In this document: piece after piece, positions 50,823 to 60,989 of the stretch
Layout of the letters: each line of letters starts with the position of its first letter
Numbering within the stretch: the first letter of the stretch is position 1
NCBI RefSeq assembly: GCF_029714305.1
Contig: NZ_CP121647.1
Span: forward strand, 5,228,501 to 5,292,500
Direction: 5' to 3'
Length of the DNA stretch: 64,000 nt
From: Bradyrhizobium sp. CB3481
Lineage (GTDB): Bacteria > Pseudomonadota > Alphaproteobacteria > Rhizobiales > Xanthobacteraceae
The notes under the pieces: generated by a model
What the model saw: the letters and a program-made list of their open reading frames with translations, nothing else
Databases searched by the model: none
What the model was told of the DNA's origin: nothing
Position numbers and translations under genes: made by a program

Positions 50823-51250
50823 TGCTATCCCGTGTAGCCATTAGATACCATGGGCTTTCGCGACCGGCGAGATCTCTCGCCAACAAGCTGGCGCACGACA
50901 AGGAGGGTCAGTTCGTTACACACATGTGAAGGCGTACCTGGCGATCTTCTGTGAGGGCTATGCTTCAGGAAAGGAGGCGCTAATCGGCAAGTCATCGAGC
51001 ACCTCGCGATCGACAAAGTCATCGTGGCCACAATAAGACGCCGACTACATTTTTAGGTTGCTCAGGGGAGCCGCGCAGCGGTTGAACCGGTTGTTGGCAC
51101 CTCAAATCCGGACACGGATGGTTCGCAACTATATTTGGCGCCCCAGCCCGGTGCTCTGCCGTACGCTTTCTCAGAAGGACTGGAGCGAGCCTGGAGCCAC
51201 ATTTATCGACGCAAGGCTCAGGAGCGTGATCTAATTGTAGCGCGGATTTG
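50823..51250. other. No supported gene
   Basis: Begins with the likely IS701 right end (gtgctatcccgtgtag). Nearly the same sequence, gtgctatcccgtatagc, recurs at 61325, possibly a solitary IS701-type end. A broken plus-strand reading near 50880-51040 (KAYLAIFCEGYASGKEALIG) is unassigned. Confidence 0.45.
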
Positions 51251-53689
51251 TCAGTCCGACGGCACCCTCTTTACTTTTGCCAGCTCCCCTTCGGAAAGCA
51301 TCTTCGTACCAATGATGCCTTCCCTCGCCAATTGCGCTATCTCTGCCTCGAGAAGCCCCAAAATGCCTGATAAAATCTCTCTATTATGTTCTCCGAGCGT
51401 CGGCGCCGCAGCGCGGATCGCATAGGGTGCTGCACCTTCGCGAATTGGCATCGAGGGCTGTGGATGCAAGCCTATGAACGCGCGTTCGATTTCCTGCAGA
51501 AACCCACGCGACCTGAGATGCCGATCCCAGAGCAAGTCAATTGGCAGCCGGGCCACACCGGCCGCGATCCTTGCCGATTGCAGCTGAACCATGACATGAT
51601 CCGCATCGCGGGCGAGTGTCCAGGCCTCGATGCCTCTCTCGATCACATCCTCGATGCCGCGGCGACCTTCCACCGATTTCAACGACGCATCCGTGGCCCA
51701 GTCTGGCCGGCCAATAAGGATAGCAAGCCTTTGCCACATATCCTCGTCCGTTGCAGCAACTACGATCCAGTTGTCCTCACCCGCACACCGGAAGCAGCCA
51801 TGCGGCACGAACTGGGGATGTCGATTGCCATACCGCCTCGGCGGCAGACCATCGATCGAGTGGAGGGTAATCCATGGCGCCGAAAACGGCATCATGCATT
51901 CGACCTGCGCCAGATCAATGAACTGTCCCTGCCCGGTTCTGCGAGCGTGAATCAGAGCCACCAGAACTGCAGCGCAGCCGTTTAGTCCGCCGACGGCATC
52001 TCCGAAGGCGACGTGGCTCATCACGGGTGGCCCGTCGGGATTTCCGGTCACGCTCGGTAACCCAGAACCCTGCTCAAGTGTCGAACCGTAGGCCCGGCAA
52101 TCACGATGGATGCTGTCTGCACCAAACGCTGACATGGACATCATGACCAACCGCGGGTTGAGTTTTCTGAGAACGTCGTAGCCAAGTCCGAGCTTCGACA
52201 TCACATCGACCGAGTAATTGTCAACGACAATGTCGGCTTCAGCCAACAAACGTCTGGCAAGATTGAGTCCCTGCGGCCGCTTTAGGTCGAGTGTAATGCC
52301 TCGCTTGTTGCGGTTCATAATGCAGAAGCACAGCGTCTTTTCGTATATCTGGGCGTCGACGTAAGCAGGTCGTCGGTCAACGCCGCGCCACCAGTCCGGA
52401 TATTGGATGGCCTCGACCTTGATGACGTCGGCGCCGAGATCAGCCAGTGTGCGCGTGCACAATGGACCCGCCCAGCCCATCGACAAGTCGATGACGCGAA
52501 TTCCATGCAATGGCGATCGGGCGCCATCGATACAGCCAGACGACGCCGATGCTGTGCCGGTCCGTGCATTTGCGAAAGTCTGCTGCTCACCGGGCTTCGG
52601 AACCTTCCCTGCCCGGCGAGGCGGGGTCAATGTCAGCCGTTGCACCGAACCAGCGGTCAGGCCCACTTCTTCACCAAATTGGACAGGCACGATTGCACCC
52701 CGCACCGTCTTCTCCGTTTCGTGGAGCAGATCGGATATTTCGGGCACCGGTACGATGGGGATTTTGCGCTTCAGTCCCTCCGCAAACCACTCCTGCGCTG
52801 TGCGTGTCATCAGCTTCGACATGAACTGCCGCTCGATCTGATCCGCGCGTTCCAGCCTATCGGCACCCAGCACCAGAGCCGGATCATCACGCAATTCAGA
52901 CAGGCTGAGCATGTCGCAGAACTCGCGCCACTGTGCCGGCGTGACTGTCGTAACCCCGAGCCACCCTTTTCTGGTTTCGTAAATGCCGGACGGAAAGGTC
53001 CGCCAGAAACGGTTAATGCCAATCCGGTGCATCACGTCGCCGCGCGCAGACGCCTCGGACATGAGATATTCGCTCAGAGCTAGGTTCGATTCAAAGATGC
53101 TGAGCGACCACGACCGCCCTGCTCCTCCCTGCATTCGCGCTATCGTCGAAGTAGCCGCCGCGACGAAACCCCACAGGCCGGCAAGAATACCCGTCTGAAA
53201 GTCCGGGGCGTGTAACGGTGGGCCTTCCACAGGTCCAACGAGCTTGATTAGGCCGGCAAGCGCCCGGACTGTCGAATCCGTTGCGACGAATTCAGTATAC
53301 GGCCCACCACTCCCGAACCAGCTCGCTTCGAGGTACACCAATTGTGGGCATCGCTGCTGGATCGCGGCGATATCAACAGTCGGGCATTCCGCGGAATCGA
53401 CGGCGCGTCCATCAATCAAAATGTCGCAAGACTCGATCAGCGTCGTGAGGCGTGCGAGCGTACCCGGCTCCGTGGCATCGATAATGACGCTTGACTTGTT
53501 GAAGTTCAGAAATGCGAACCATGCGCTCTGGCCACCGGGCGTGAGTGGATCGCTGCGGCGAAGCGGGTCGCCGGCTTGCGGCTCGACCTTCTGCACGTCG
53601 GCGCCGAAATCTGCAAACAATCGCGCGCAATAGCTTGTTGCCGCCGAGCTACCGATCTCGACGATTCGCAGATGCGATAACACTCCCAT
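51251..53689 (-). CDS. CaiB/BaiF family III CoA-transferase, two fused domains
   Basis: About 812 residues from the ATG at 53689, chosen because ggag lies six bases upstream (an earlier start at 53782 is open but has no site). Family III transferases move CoA between carboxylic acids. Domain 1: GVLSHLRIVEIGSSAATSYC, LFADFGADVQKVEPQAGDPL, LAGLIKLVGPVEGPPLHAPD. Domain 2, from about residue 400: GIRVIDLSMGWAGPLCTRTL, LADLGADVIKVEAIQYPDWW, NRNKRGITLDLKRPQGLNLA and VAFGDAVGGLNGCAAVLVAL. Most relatives are single-domain, about 400 residues. Intact, unlike the decayed copy at 20.1-21.9 kb. Acid substrate unknown. Confidence 0.9.
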   Translation of the reverse strand: MGVLSHLRIVEIGSSAATSYCARLFADFGADVQKVEPQAGDPLRRSDPLTPGGQSAWFAFLNFNKSSVIIDATEPGTLARLTTLIESCDILIDGRAVDSAECPTVDIAAIQQRCPQLVYLEASWFGSGGPYTEFVATDSTVRALAGLIKLVGPVEGPPLHAPDFQTGILAGLWGFVAAATSTIARMQGGAGRSWSLSIFESNLALSEYLMSEASARGDVMHRIGINRFWRTFPSGIYETRKGWLGVTTVTPAQWREFCDMLSLSELRDDPALVLGADRLERADQIERQFMSKLMTRTAQEWFAEGLKRKIPIVPVPEISDLLHETEKTVRGAIVPVQFGEEVGLTAGSVQRLTLTPPRRAGKVPKPGEQQTFANARTGTASASSGCIDGARSPLHGIRVIDLSMGWAGPLCTRTLADLGADVIKVEAIQYPDWWRGVDRRPAYVDAQIYEKTLCFCIMNRNKRGITLDLKRPQGLNLARRLLAEADIVVDNYSVDVMSKLGLGYDVLRKLNPRLVMMSMSAFGADSIHRDCRAYGSTLEQGSGLPSVTGNPDGPPVMSHVAFGDAVGGLNGCAAVLVALIHARRTGQGQFIDLAQVECMMPFSAPWITLHSIDGLPPRRYGNRHPQFVPHGCFRCAGEDNWIVVAATDEDMWQRLAILIGRPDWATDASLKSVEGRRGIEDVIERGIEAWTLARDADHVMVQLQSARIAAGVARLPIDLLWDRHLRSRGFLQEIERAFIGLHPQPSMPIREGAAPYAIRAAAPTLGEHNREILSGILGLLEAEIAQLAREGIIGTKMLSEGELAKVKRVPSD

Positions 53690-54224
53690 CAAAGGCTCCA
53701 TTGCTTTTGGCCACGCTATTCGGGAAATCACTTTGCGCGTCGAGATATCACCTTGCGTCGCGCCATGCCCTCGACACTGCAAACGTACTTCCCTCCAGAC
53801 GATACACAGGTGTTTGCGATTGGTGCGCGGTCGCGGGTATTTGGACTGAGAGTGCCGATCTCGATCACGACGTAGCGATTGAGAGGGAAACGATGCTCCT
53901 TTGCGCGCAGATGAGTCGACATCTCAATTTCAAGGCCGCAGCTACTTCCTGGTCGGGATCAAGCATTTTGCTATTCCCCTTTATAGCAAGCGTGGATCTA
54001 GGGCCAAGCGGCGCCTGAGAGCGTGCAGCCGGGCGTTCCCTAGTTCTAGAACGCCGAGCGACACTGCCATCCATTCGGCATTCTCTTCATGGTTTGCGCC
54101 TCAGGCCAACACTGCTACCTTCTTCAAGCTATTTGTACTTGACGGGACAAAGCCGCAAGCTACGAATGCCGGTAGGCTCGTTTCCACAGCAAACATCCGA
54201 TAGAAGCTTGGGCGGAACATGTGT
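53690..54224. other. No supported gene
   Basis: Upstream region of the CoA-transferase; short frames only. Confidence 0.45.
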
Positions 54225-54600
54225 GGAGGGTACGGCAAGACCGCGCCCACTGTAGCGTTAGGTCGACCGCCGTGCACATTGAGAAACGGCGTCTTGTGCC
54301 GTGGCGCGCCGGTTCTTTGAGCGATGGGCCGCGCGTCGCGCGGTGTTGTGGCGGTATCAGTCAAGAGCATCGGTCCTTTTTGACCATTACTATGGATCGC
54401 ACGTGCGCCGACGCCGAAAGCCACGGCGTGTCTGTCGAGGTTGATCAGCTCGGGTAGCCGCAGGCTGATCTGCCCCGCAAGCAGCAGCAGGGTATAGTCG
54501 GGTCGCCAAGTCAAATCGGCCGATCGGAAAGGTCGAGGATCGTTTCGATTCAGAAGGCCGGCACGGATTTGCTCAGAGCCTGCCAGCTGTTCACCCACGC
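54225..54600 (-). pseudogene. Tyrosine recombinase (phage-integrase family) fragment
   Basis: The minus strand reads RPDYTLLLLAGQISLRLPEL then INLDRHAVAFGVGARAIHSN and GQKGPMLLTDTATTPRDARP. This matches the start of the catalytic domain of XerC-like recombinases (L-x-x-GLR-SEL with the first catalytic Arg, then the K-beta strand). The C-terminal HxxR and Tyr motifs are absent and the frame decays after about residue 125. It resembles the paired or triple recombinases common in rhizobial islands; here only a relic. Confidence 0.65.
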
Positions 54601-55955
54601 CGGTAGGCTTCCCAGGCCTCCTTGGGCGAGGCGGTGCCAGCTCTCGGTCTTGTCGCCACCACCTCTGCCCCAGCTCCGGCGTCGATCAGCATGCAGCGAT
54701 CGGCGTCTTTCCCTGCTGCGCAGCGTCCACGCCTAGCATGATCGACATCGAGCTTGGCGGCTGCCGCAAAGTCTGGATCGCGCGTACAAACCTGGCTCTT
54801 ACCGTTTAGGAGAGCCTGAAGCGCGATCCCCATACTGGCGATCTGTTCATCTTCCGGGGCTGCCGCGATGGCCTGACGTCCAAGCAGAATTCCACCGGCA
54901 GGGACCGGCCGCATAGCGGAACAGGGTGATTGCAACCTCAGCCACTTGCTTGTCATCGAACCACGGAGCGTCGTTCGGTATTCAAGGGTCCGCTCAGGGG
55001 AAGCGGAATTCTATCGGCCTAAGCTCGAGCTTGGGCTACAGCATATCACAGGAACATCGTGTAGACCCTTGGACTGCTTTCGATCAGCCCTTTTTTGACA
55101 GATCCGCCGCTTGGTACGCGTAACAGCCTCGCCAACCACTGAGCTCGATCGCAGTAAGCTGGCTTCATTGATGAAACTGCCGCATCCACAAACACGAGCG
55201 TCGCGATGATCGTACACGCCGGTAAAAGGAAGTATTTCGGAATTGGTGGCCATAACCACCTATACTGGTCTCGTCGACCTCGGAATCCGACTTGCGCTCG
55301 TGTTGCATGCATGGCTTTCAGTCGCAAGCCAATCGATTAGGCGGAGCTCATATCTGTACCACGGCCGTCAGGCTCACCGTGCTTAGCTGGCGGTGACGCG
55401 TTCCGAAAACAACAATATCAACTATCTATCCCTGCAGTTTCACAGTTCGAAACTGGAAGGAGCCCCTTTCACTGCCGTTAACCCAGCACCAAAGCGGCAG
55501 GTGCATTGGGCCACCGCCTTTCTGAGTGCATGACGTAGTCACAGCAGGGCCAATTGGCTTCAATGCCCGGCGTTTGCTCGGTGCATTGGCTTCGTACGCC
55601 ATTCTTGACCTACGAAATCCCTGCTAGCCTAGCGATCGTTCCGCAGCAGCAGACGCCATGCACCAACGGCAAGAGTCTTGCCGGAAGAGCGTGCGGCACA
55701 CCACGTTAGTGTGGATGCGTTCGCATGTGCACTTGTTGAACCGATCGCCGAAAGCTGCTCGTTGTCCTTTGCCGCCATCACGGGACCTCGCGTGCGCGGC
55801 TTGGCGCGGAGCGCAGCGCCGGAACCGGCGCGCAGTTCGTGGACGCGAACGCAAATACCTCGGCGGCAACGAACAGAGGCGCTGGGAAAGCCGGGTACCG
55901 ACCGATAGGTAGTGCTCTCTGTGTTCACGTCCGGAGCGACGCAGAAACTTCCTTA
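54601..55955. other. No supported gene
   Basis: About 1.35 kb of short frames without identifiable domains. Some minus-strand stretches between 54600 and 54950 are GC-rich and open but give no family match. Probably decayed mobile DNA. Confidence 0.4.
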
Positions 55956-57188
55956 CTAATTCACCAGAACGTCTGAATACCTCCGGAGTTCAAGCTTGGT
56001 AATGGTACGGCAATGCACTTCATCGGGGCCATCCGCAAGACGCATGGTGCGCATTGACGCGTAGTCGCGCGCAAGGCCCGCTTCGTCGGAGACGCCGGCG
56101 CCACCAAAAGCCTGGATCGCCTGATCGATGACCTTGAGGGCCATGCGGGGTGCCCCCACCTTGATCATGGCAATCTCGAGCTTAGCGGCCTTGTTGCCGA
56201 GCTTGTCCATCATGTCAGCGGCTTTTAGGCACAAGAGCCGGTTCATTTCGATGTCGATACGAGCCTCCGCGATGCGCTGCTCCCACACGGAGTGATCGAT
56301 GATCTTCTTGCCAAAAGCGACGCGCGAATTTAGGCGCTTGACCATCTTCTCCAGCGCCTCTTCCGCTTTGCCGATGGTACGCATGCAGTGATGGATGCGA
56401 CCTGGCCCGAGTCGGCCTTGTGCGATCTCGAAGCCACGGCCTTCGCCCAACAATAGATTGCTCATGGGAACGCGCACATTCTCAAGGAGTACCTGGCCGT
56501 GGCCCTGCGGCGCATCATCGTAGCCAAACACGGGCAGCATTTTCTCGATTTTGATGCCGGGCGCATCTAAGGGCACCAGGATCTGGGACTGTTGCTGGTG
56601 GCGCGGCGCCTTCAAATCGGTCTTGCCCATGACGATTGCAATCTTACAGCGGGCATCGCCCATGCCCGACGACCACCACTTGTGGCCGTTGATTATGTAA
56701 TGATCACCGTCGCGCTCAATCCGCGTCTCGATGTTCGTGGCGTCAGATGACGCGACGTCCGGCTCTGTCATCAGGAAGGCGGAACGGATCTCGCCGTTCA
56801 ACAGCGGCTTCAACCACTGCTGCTTCTGCTCCTTGCTACCATAGCGGATCAACACCTCCATGTTCCCGGTGTCAGGCGCGGAGCAGTTGAAGACCTCGGA
56901 AGCCCAGCCGATGCGGCCCATCTCCTCGGCGAGCGGCGCATATTCCAAATTGCTCAATCCCGGTCCGCGAAATTCTTCGTCCTCATGCGAAGATGGTGGC
57001 AGAAACATATTCCACAAACCATCTGTACGCGCCTTCTCCTTTAGGTCTTCGACCACGGGAATTAACTTCCAGCGCCCGCCCGCCTCCTGTTTCCTGTAGA
57101 CAGGCACCGCGGGCCGAATATGCTTAGCCATGAATGACTGCAGCCGATTCAGCCATTCCTTCTGCTTCGTCGACATCGTGAAATCCAT
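55956..57188 (-). CDS. Acyl-CoA dehydrogenase (ACAD10/11-like)
   Basis: 410 residues from the ATG at 57188, preceded by gaaggag. FAD enzyme that introduces a C2-C3 double bond into acyl-CoA thioesters. Seen: [40 protein letters not shown] (FAD-binding TEP motif), [40 protein letters not shown], and the C-terminal [20 protein letters not shown] with [20 protein letters not shown]. This ending is typical of the ACAD10/11 bacterial group, often active on longer or hydroxylated acyl chains. Intact. Product would suit the enoyl-CoA hydratase at 42.5 kb, but the genes are now far apart. Confidence 0.9.
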   Translation of the reverse strand: MDFTMSTKQKEWLNRLQSFMAKHIRPAVPVYRKQEAGGRWKLIPVVEDLKEKARTDGLWNMFLPPSSHEDEEFRGPGLSNLEYAPLAEEMGRIGWASEVFNCSAPDTGNMEVLIRYGSKEQKQQWLKPLLNGEIRSAFLMTEPDVASSDATNIETRIERDGDHYIINGHKWWSSGMGDARCKIAIVMGKTDLKAPRHQQQSQILVPLDAPGIKIEKMLPVFGYDDAPQGHGQVLLENVRVPMSNLLLGEGRGFEIAQGRLGPGRIHHCMRTIGKAEEALEKMVKRLNSRVAFGKKIIDHSVWEQRIAEARIDIEMNRLLCLKAADMMDKLGNKAAKLEIAMIKVGAPRMALKVIDQAIQAFGGAGVSDEAGLARDYASMRTMRLADGPDEVHCRTITKLELRRYSDVLVN

Positions 57189-58155
57189 AGGGACTCCTTC
57201 TTTTCTAGACGTGTGCCGCAGCCGTTCACGCAAACGACCACATCGCGATAACTTGTTGGCGCTTTTCGCGATGATTTGATCTGGTTCGCCGAGTGTACCA
57301 GCGCGCGGAGCGGATGAGGCTCATTGAGAGTCCGCACCCAACCAAGTAAACGTTGGAAGCGCAACTCCCAAGATTGGGAGGTAATCCATGGCCAACGACC
57401 AGAGCCGATCCGCCATTCTCGCTGCAGCCGAGGCAGCATTACGCGTATGGTGGCTTCGGCAAGCTGAGGCCGCGCGAGCTCTTGGCGAAGGCGAATGTCA
57501 ATCTTATTGGATGACCAAGGTCCCGACAGTTACAGCACACTACGCCGCGGTTCACAATTCCCATCCAGCGTGAAGGGCAGGAACAGATACGGACTGCCGA
57601 TCATCGATCGAGCGGCCCGGCGATTGTAGTTTTTGGCGGCCGCGGCGTCAGGGCTGCTCGAGAGCGGGGCCATTCGGTCAATTGCCCTTAGTGCCCCGGA
57701 CAGTAACCTCGCCAGCTCGCCAATCTATGTCCTGGACTGGAAGAGCGCCCAGCTGCTAACGCCTGCCGCGAGTAGCAGCAGGACGGCACGAAGGTCTCGG
57801 CGTCGCATCGATGGTGCCGAACATCATCTCCACGGAAGCCGGTGCGGCAAATGGGGCAGACGCCAATCGTTGTTCTTGGAGCGACGGGCCAGATCCTGCT
57901 CATGTGGCCAACCCAACTGCAGAAAGCGGAAAACGTTCGGATGTGAGAGGTCGCTAGGTGACGAGCGTCGGAGGTCGCCGAGAGCGACGGCGATACGCGA
58001 CCGCAGCAAGGACATGCTCCTCCGTGCAACTGAAGGGGCTCGGGCGGGTTCGCAACGGCGGACCCGATCCAGAAAGCGCAGCGTGTCGAAGAGAGCGCAT
58101 GACTAGCCGCATCGGCAAGGCGATCGCTGTCCTCGTAGACCGCCCGAACTACTGC
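57189..58155. other. No supported gene; small palindrome
   Basis: Upstream region of the acyl-CoA dehydrogenase. Contains the palindrome at 57365-57380. Frames between 57600 and 58150 show no recognisable domain. Confidence 0.45.
57365..57380. promoter_or_regulatory. 16-bp palindrome upstream of acyl-CoA dehydrogenase
   Basis: CTCCCAAGATTGGGAG: 7-bp arms around two bases, about 180 bp upstream of the acyl-CoA dehydrogenase start. It could be an operator or a chance inverted repeat. Confidence 0.3.
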
Positions 58156-58235
58156 CTAGCAGGCTGTTGAAAAAGGCGCTCGCCGCCGACCGGCGACCGT
58201 GATTCATTGGCTCCGACGAGATTCGGAGATGGTGC

Positions 58236-59327
58236 GTGCGCGGCGGCGACAATCGAACGGGCGAGCTGTTCAGCTACGTTGACCTGGAGGCGCGGGTGCG
58301 GCGTGATCATCCGCTACGAGCGATCCGGACGATTGTGAACGAGGCACTGTCGTCGCTGGAGCTCGAGTTTGCCGCGCTCTATTCGCCGATTGGGCGGCCG
58401 TCGATCCCGCCGGAGAAGCTGCTGCGGGCGATGCTGTTGCAAGCGTTTTATTCGATCCGCTCGGAGCGGCTTTTGATGGAGCGGCTGGAATACGACCTGC
58501 TTTTCCGCTGGTTCGTCGGAATCGGCCTTGACGACGCCGCCTGGAACCATTCGGTGTTCTCGAAGAACCGCGACCGACTGCTGGAAGGCGACATCGCGGC
58601 GAAGTTCCTGGCGGCGGTGCTGGCGCAGCCCAAGGTGAAGAAGCTTCTGTCGAGCGATCACTTCTCGGTCGATGGCACGCTGATCGAAGCCTGGGCCTCG
58701 ATGAAGAGCGTCAAGCCGAAGGACGGCTCTGGCGAGCCGCCGGCTCAGGGCGGCGGGCGCAATGCGGAAGCGAACTTCCATGGCCAGAAACGCTCGAACG
58801 ACACCCATGCTTCGACCACTGATCCGGATGCCAGGCTCTACCGCAAGGGCAAAGGCAAGGAGACGAAGCTGTGCTTCATCGGGCACGGGCTGATGGAGAA
58901 CCGCCACGGCCTACTGGTCGACGCCTGCCTGACACTGGCTGACGGGCATGCCGAACGGGTGGCGGCGCTGCACATGATCGAGCCTCGTGCCGACCGGCCG
59001 ACAGCGATCACGCTTGGTGCCGACAAAGCCTACGACGCAGAAGACTTCGTCAACGAGCTCCGCTTGATGAACGTGACGCCGCATGTTGCACAGAACACTA
59101 GCGGCCGTAGTTCTGCGATTGACGCGCGAACGACCCGACACGGCGGCTATGCCGTCAGCCAGCGCATCCGCAAGCGGATCGAGGAGGCATTCGGCTGGAT
59201 CAAGACGGTCGCCGGGCAAGAGAAGACCAGCTTCCGTGGCCGTGATCGCGTCGCATGGACCTTTACCTTCGCTGCCACCGCCTACAATCTGGTGCGGCTG
59301 CCCAAGCTGATCGCGGAGACCGGCTGA
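58236..59327 (+). CDS. IS5-family transposase
   Basis: 363 residues from a GTG at 58236. N-terminal DUF772-type domain (PLRAIRTIVNEALSSLELEF, then RPSIPPEKLLRAMLLQAFYS). The DDE domain follows: HFSVDGTLIEAWASMKSVKP (first Asp), AITLGADKAYDAEDFVNELR (second Asp) and KRIEEAFGWIKTVAGQEKTS (Glu in the YREK-like region). The frame is uninterrupted. Its stop codon overlaps the start of the following gene by one base. Confidence 0.9.
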   Translation: MRGGDNRTGELFSYVDLEARVRRDHPLRAIRTIVNEALSSLELEFAALYSPIGRPSIPPEKLLRAMLLQAFYSIRSERLLMERLEYDLLFRWFVGIGLDDAAWNHSVFSKNRDRLLEGDIAAKFLAAVLAQPKVKKLLSSDHFSVDGTLIEAWASMKSVKPKDGSGEPPAQGGGRNAEANFHGQKRSNDTHASTTDPDARLYRKGKGKETKLCFIGHGLMENRHGLLVDACLTLADGHAERVAALHMIEPRADRPTAITLGADKAYDAEDFVNELRLMNVTPHVAQNTSGRSSAIDARTTRHGGYAVSQRIRKRIEEAFGWIKTVAGQEKTSFRGRDRVAWTFTFAATAYNLVRLPKLIAETG

Positions 59328-59671
59328 TGGCCAAGGTGCCCGGCTTCGCCAAGGCCTTTGCCGGCCGCTGGCGCATCGTCGAGATGGACGTCTGGGACAG
59401 CGACTTCCTCGATCTCGTCGAAGAGGCGCATCTCACCTTCCAGGGTAAATCCGATGGCGAAATCGCCTTTGGGGCTCTCAAGGGCTTCCTGGACGTGCGC
59501 TACGACACCCGCGACGGATCGGCCTGCGCCGAGTTCTCATGGGAAGGGCACGACGAGAATGATCCGTCCTGCGGTCGCGGATGGGCTATGATCGGCACTG
59601 CGGGCAGGCTCGTCGGCCACTTCTACATACACGATGGCGACGATTCAGCCTTCGTTTGCGAACGCGACTGA
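59327..59671 (+). CDS. Passenger protein of the IS5 element
   Basis: 114 residues starting MAKVPGFAKAFAGRWRIVEM, at an ATG sharing one base with the transposase stop (TGATG), a pattern for translational coupling. Middle part: VEEAHLTFQGKSDGEIAFGA and ARYDTRDG-like CAEFSWEGHDENDPSCGRGW. It ends HFYIHDGDDSAFVCERD. Acidic and beta-rich, no signal peptide or membrane segment, no recognised domain. Lies inside the inverted repeats, so it moves with the IS. Role unknown: possibly a transposition modulator or a captured host gene. Confidence 0.75.
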   Translation: MAKVPGFAKAFAGRWRIVEMDVWDSDFLDLVEEAHLTFQGKSDGEIAFGALKGFLDVRYDTRDGSACAEFSWEGHDENDPSCGRGWAMIGTAGRLVGHFYIHDGDDSAFVCERD

Positions 59672-59819
59672 GTTCTTCAACAGCCTGCTAGGAATGACCA
59701 GCCGATTGTCCGCGCAACCTTCACAGCGCATGGTTCAAATGCATTCTTTCATTATACCAGCGCAGTGCAGGTCACCCTCGACTCGCGGGCCCTCGTCGGG
59801 AGATCCCGATAGCCTTCCG

Positions 59820-60989
59820 CTACAGCTCGAAAAGCTTGCGTGGCGCACTGGTTAGAACTTCAACGCCGGACTCGGTAACGCGGAACGTCTCGCTAATGAC
59901 ATACCCGAAATCTTCATCGATCCAGTTGCCCAGCATAAGATGGAAGGTCATGTTCGTCTTCAGTTCTGTCATGTCTCCATCCTTAAGGCTTGCAGTCGGC
60001 TCCGTCCAATCAATGCCAATGGCGTACCCACAGCGCGAATCCTTCTTGAAACCACACTTTTCAATCGTGCGATAGAAGGCGTTTGCGACGTCGCTGCATG
60101 TGGCGCCAGGCTGGACGGCATTCAGCGCGACTTCTAGTCCGGCGAGTTCTGCCTCATGTAGGCGACGCAGACGGTCGGAGGGCGCGCCAACAGAGAAGGT
60201 GCGCATAATCGCGGCAACGTAGCCATGCCGGACGCCGCCAAGTTCAAGATTGACCTGCGATCCATCGCGAATGATATCGTCGCTCCACCGAATGTGGCAC
60301 GTACCCGTGCGTGGCGAGGAGCAGAAGAACATGGACGCAAAGTCCGTCCCGGGCTTGCCATTGGCACCGCGCGCTAGTGTCGCCGCAATTTCGGCCATCA
60401 CGTCAGCTTCTCGCACACCTGGGCGTATCACTTCTGCCGCACGCATGATTGCCGCATCAGCGATGGCGGCAGCTTCCCGCATGATGACTATCTCGAGATC
60501 CGACTTAATAGATCGAATTTCGGCGACAGCTTTGCTGCAGTCTACGATCCTCGCGTTGGGCATCCGCGCTTTAAACTTCTCGGCACTTTGCGCCGAAAGG
60601 TAACCCAATTCGAGTCCCAAGCCGCGGCTTGCAAGACCAAGTTCATGGAGGCAATCGATCACCGCGTCGAAGCCATCCTTGTCCGGGTTGCCAATGAGAG
60701 TTTCCGGATAGCCGATCACCTTACCGCGATTGAGAAAGGTCTGATGGATCGCTGCCGGCGCATCCTGGCGACGCAGGATGAACGTCGGTTCCTCTTCATG
60801 TCTCGAAACCAGAAGTCCCTGGGGCACATAGCCAGACCGGGCAGTATAGCCCGTAAGATACGTAATATTGGACGAATTGTTGACAATCAGCGCGTCGATT
60901 TCGCGCTTTGCCATTTCAGACTTCACTGCCGAAAGCCTGCGCAAGAACTCTGTTCGAGGGAATGCCTGCGGACCTTTGCTGATTGCCAT
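59820..60989 (-). CDS. M24-family hydrolase, creatinase/ectoine hydrolase-like
   Basis: About 389 residues from the ATG at 60989, preceded by ggag at good spacing (an upstream start at 61094 is open). The N-terminal creatinase domain (KREIDALIVNNSSNITYLTG) leads to the pita-bread domain: PRTGTCHIRWSDDIIRDGSQ, NLELGGVRHGYVAAIMRTFS, and the end EDFGYVISETFRVTESGVEV. The usual metal-binding Asp pair appears replaced (Glu and Ala in the NLELGG and AAIMRT blocks), as in metal-free creatinase-type members. The ending resembles DoeA-type ectoine hydrolases. An Lrp-type pseudogene lies divergently upstream, the arrangement seen at doe loci. Assignment to ectoine is inference. Confidence 0.8.
   Translation of the reverse strand: MAISKGPQAFPRTEFLRRLSAVKSEMAKREIDALIVNNSSNITYLTGYTARSGYVPQGLLVSRHEEEPTFILRRQDAPAAIHQTFLNRGKVIGYPETLIGNPDKDGFDAVIDCLHELGLASRGLGLELGYLSAQSAEKFKARMPNARIVDCSKAVAEIRSIKSDLEIVIMREAAAIADAAIMRAAEVIRPGVREADVMAEIAATLARGANGKPGTDFASMFFCSSPRTGTCHIRWSDDIIRDGSQVNLELGGVRHGYVAAIMRTFSVGAPSDRLRRLHEAELAGLEVALNAVQPGATCSDVANAFYRTIEKCGFKKDSRCGYAIGIDWTEPTASLKDGDMTELKTNMTFHLMLGNWIDEDFGYVISETFRVTESGVEVLTSAPRKLFEL

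Larger units (their letters stand above)
58160..59687 (+). mobile_element. IS5-family element with passenger gene
   Basis: 1528 bp. Termini caggctgttgaaaaagg at 58160 and, reading in from 59687, caggctgttgaagaact. CTAG is duplicated at 58156-58159 and 59688-59691. Both genes inside are intact, making this the most complete-looking IS in the window. Confidence 0.9.
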
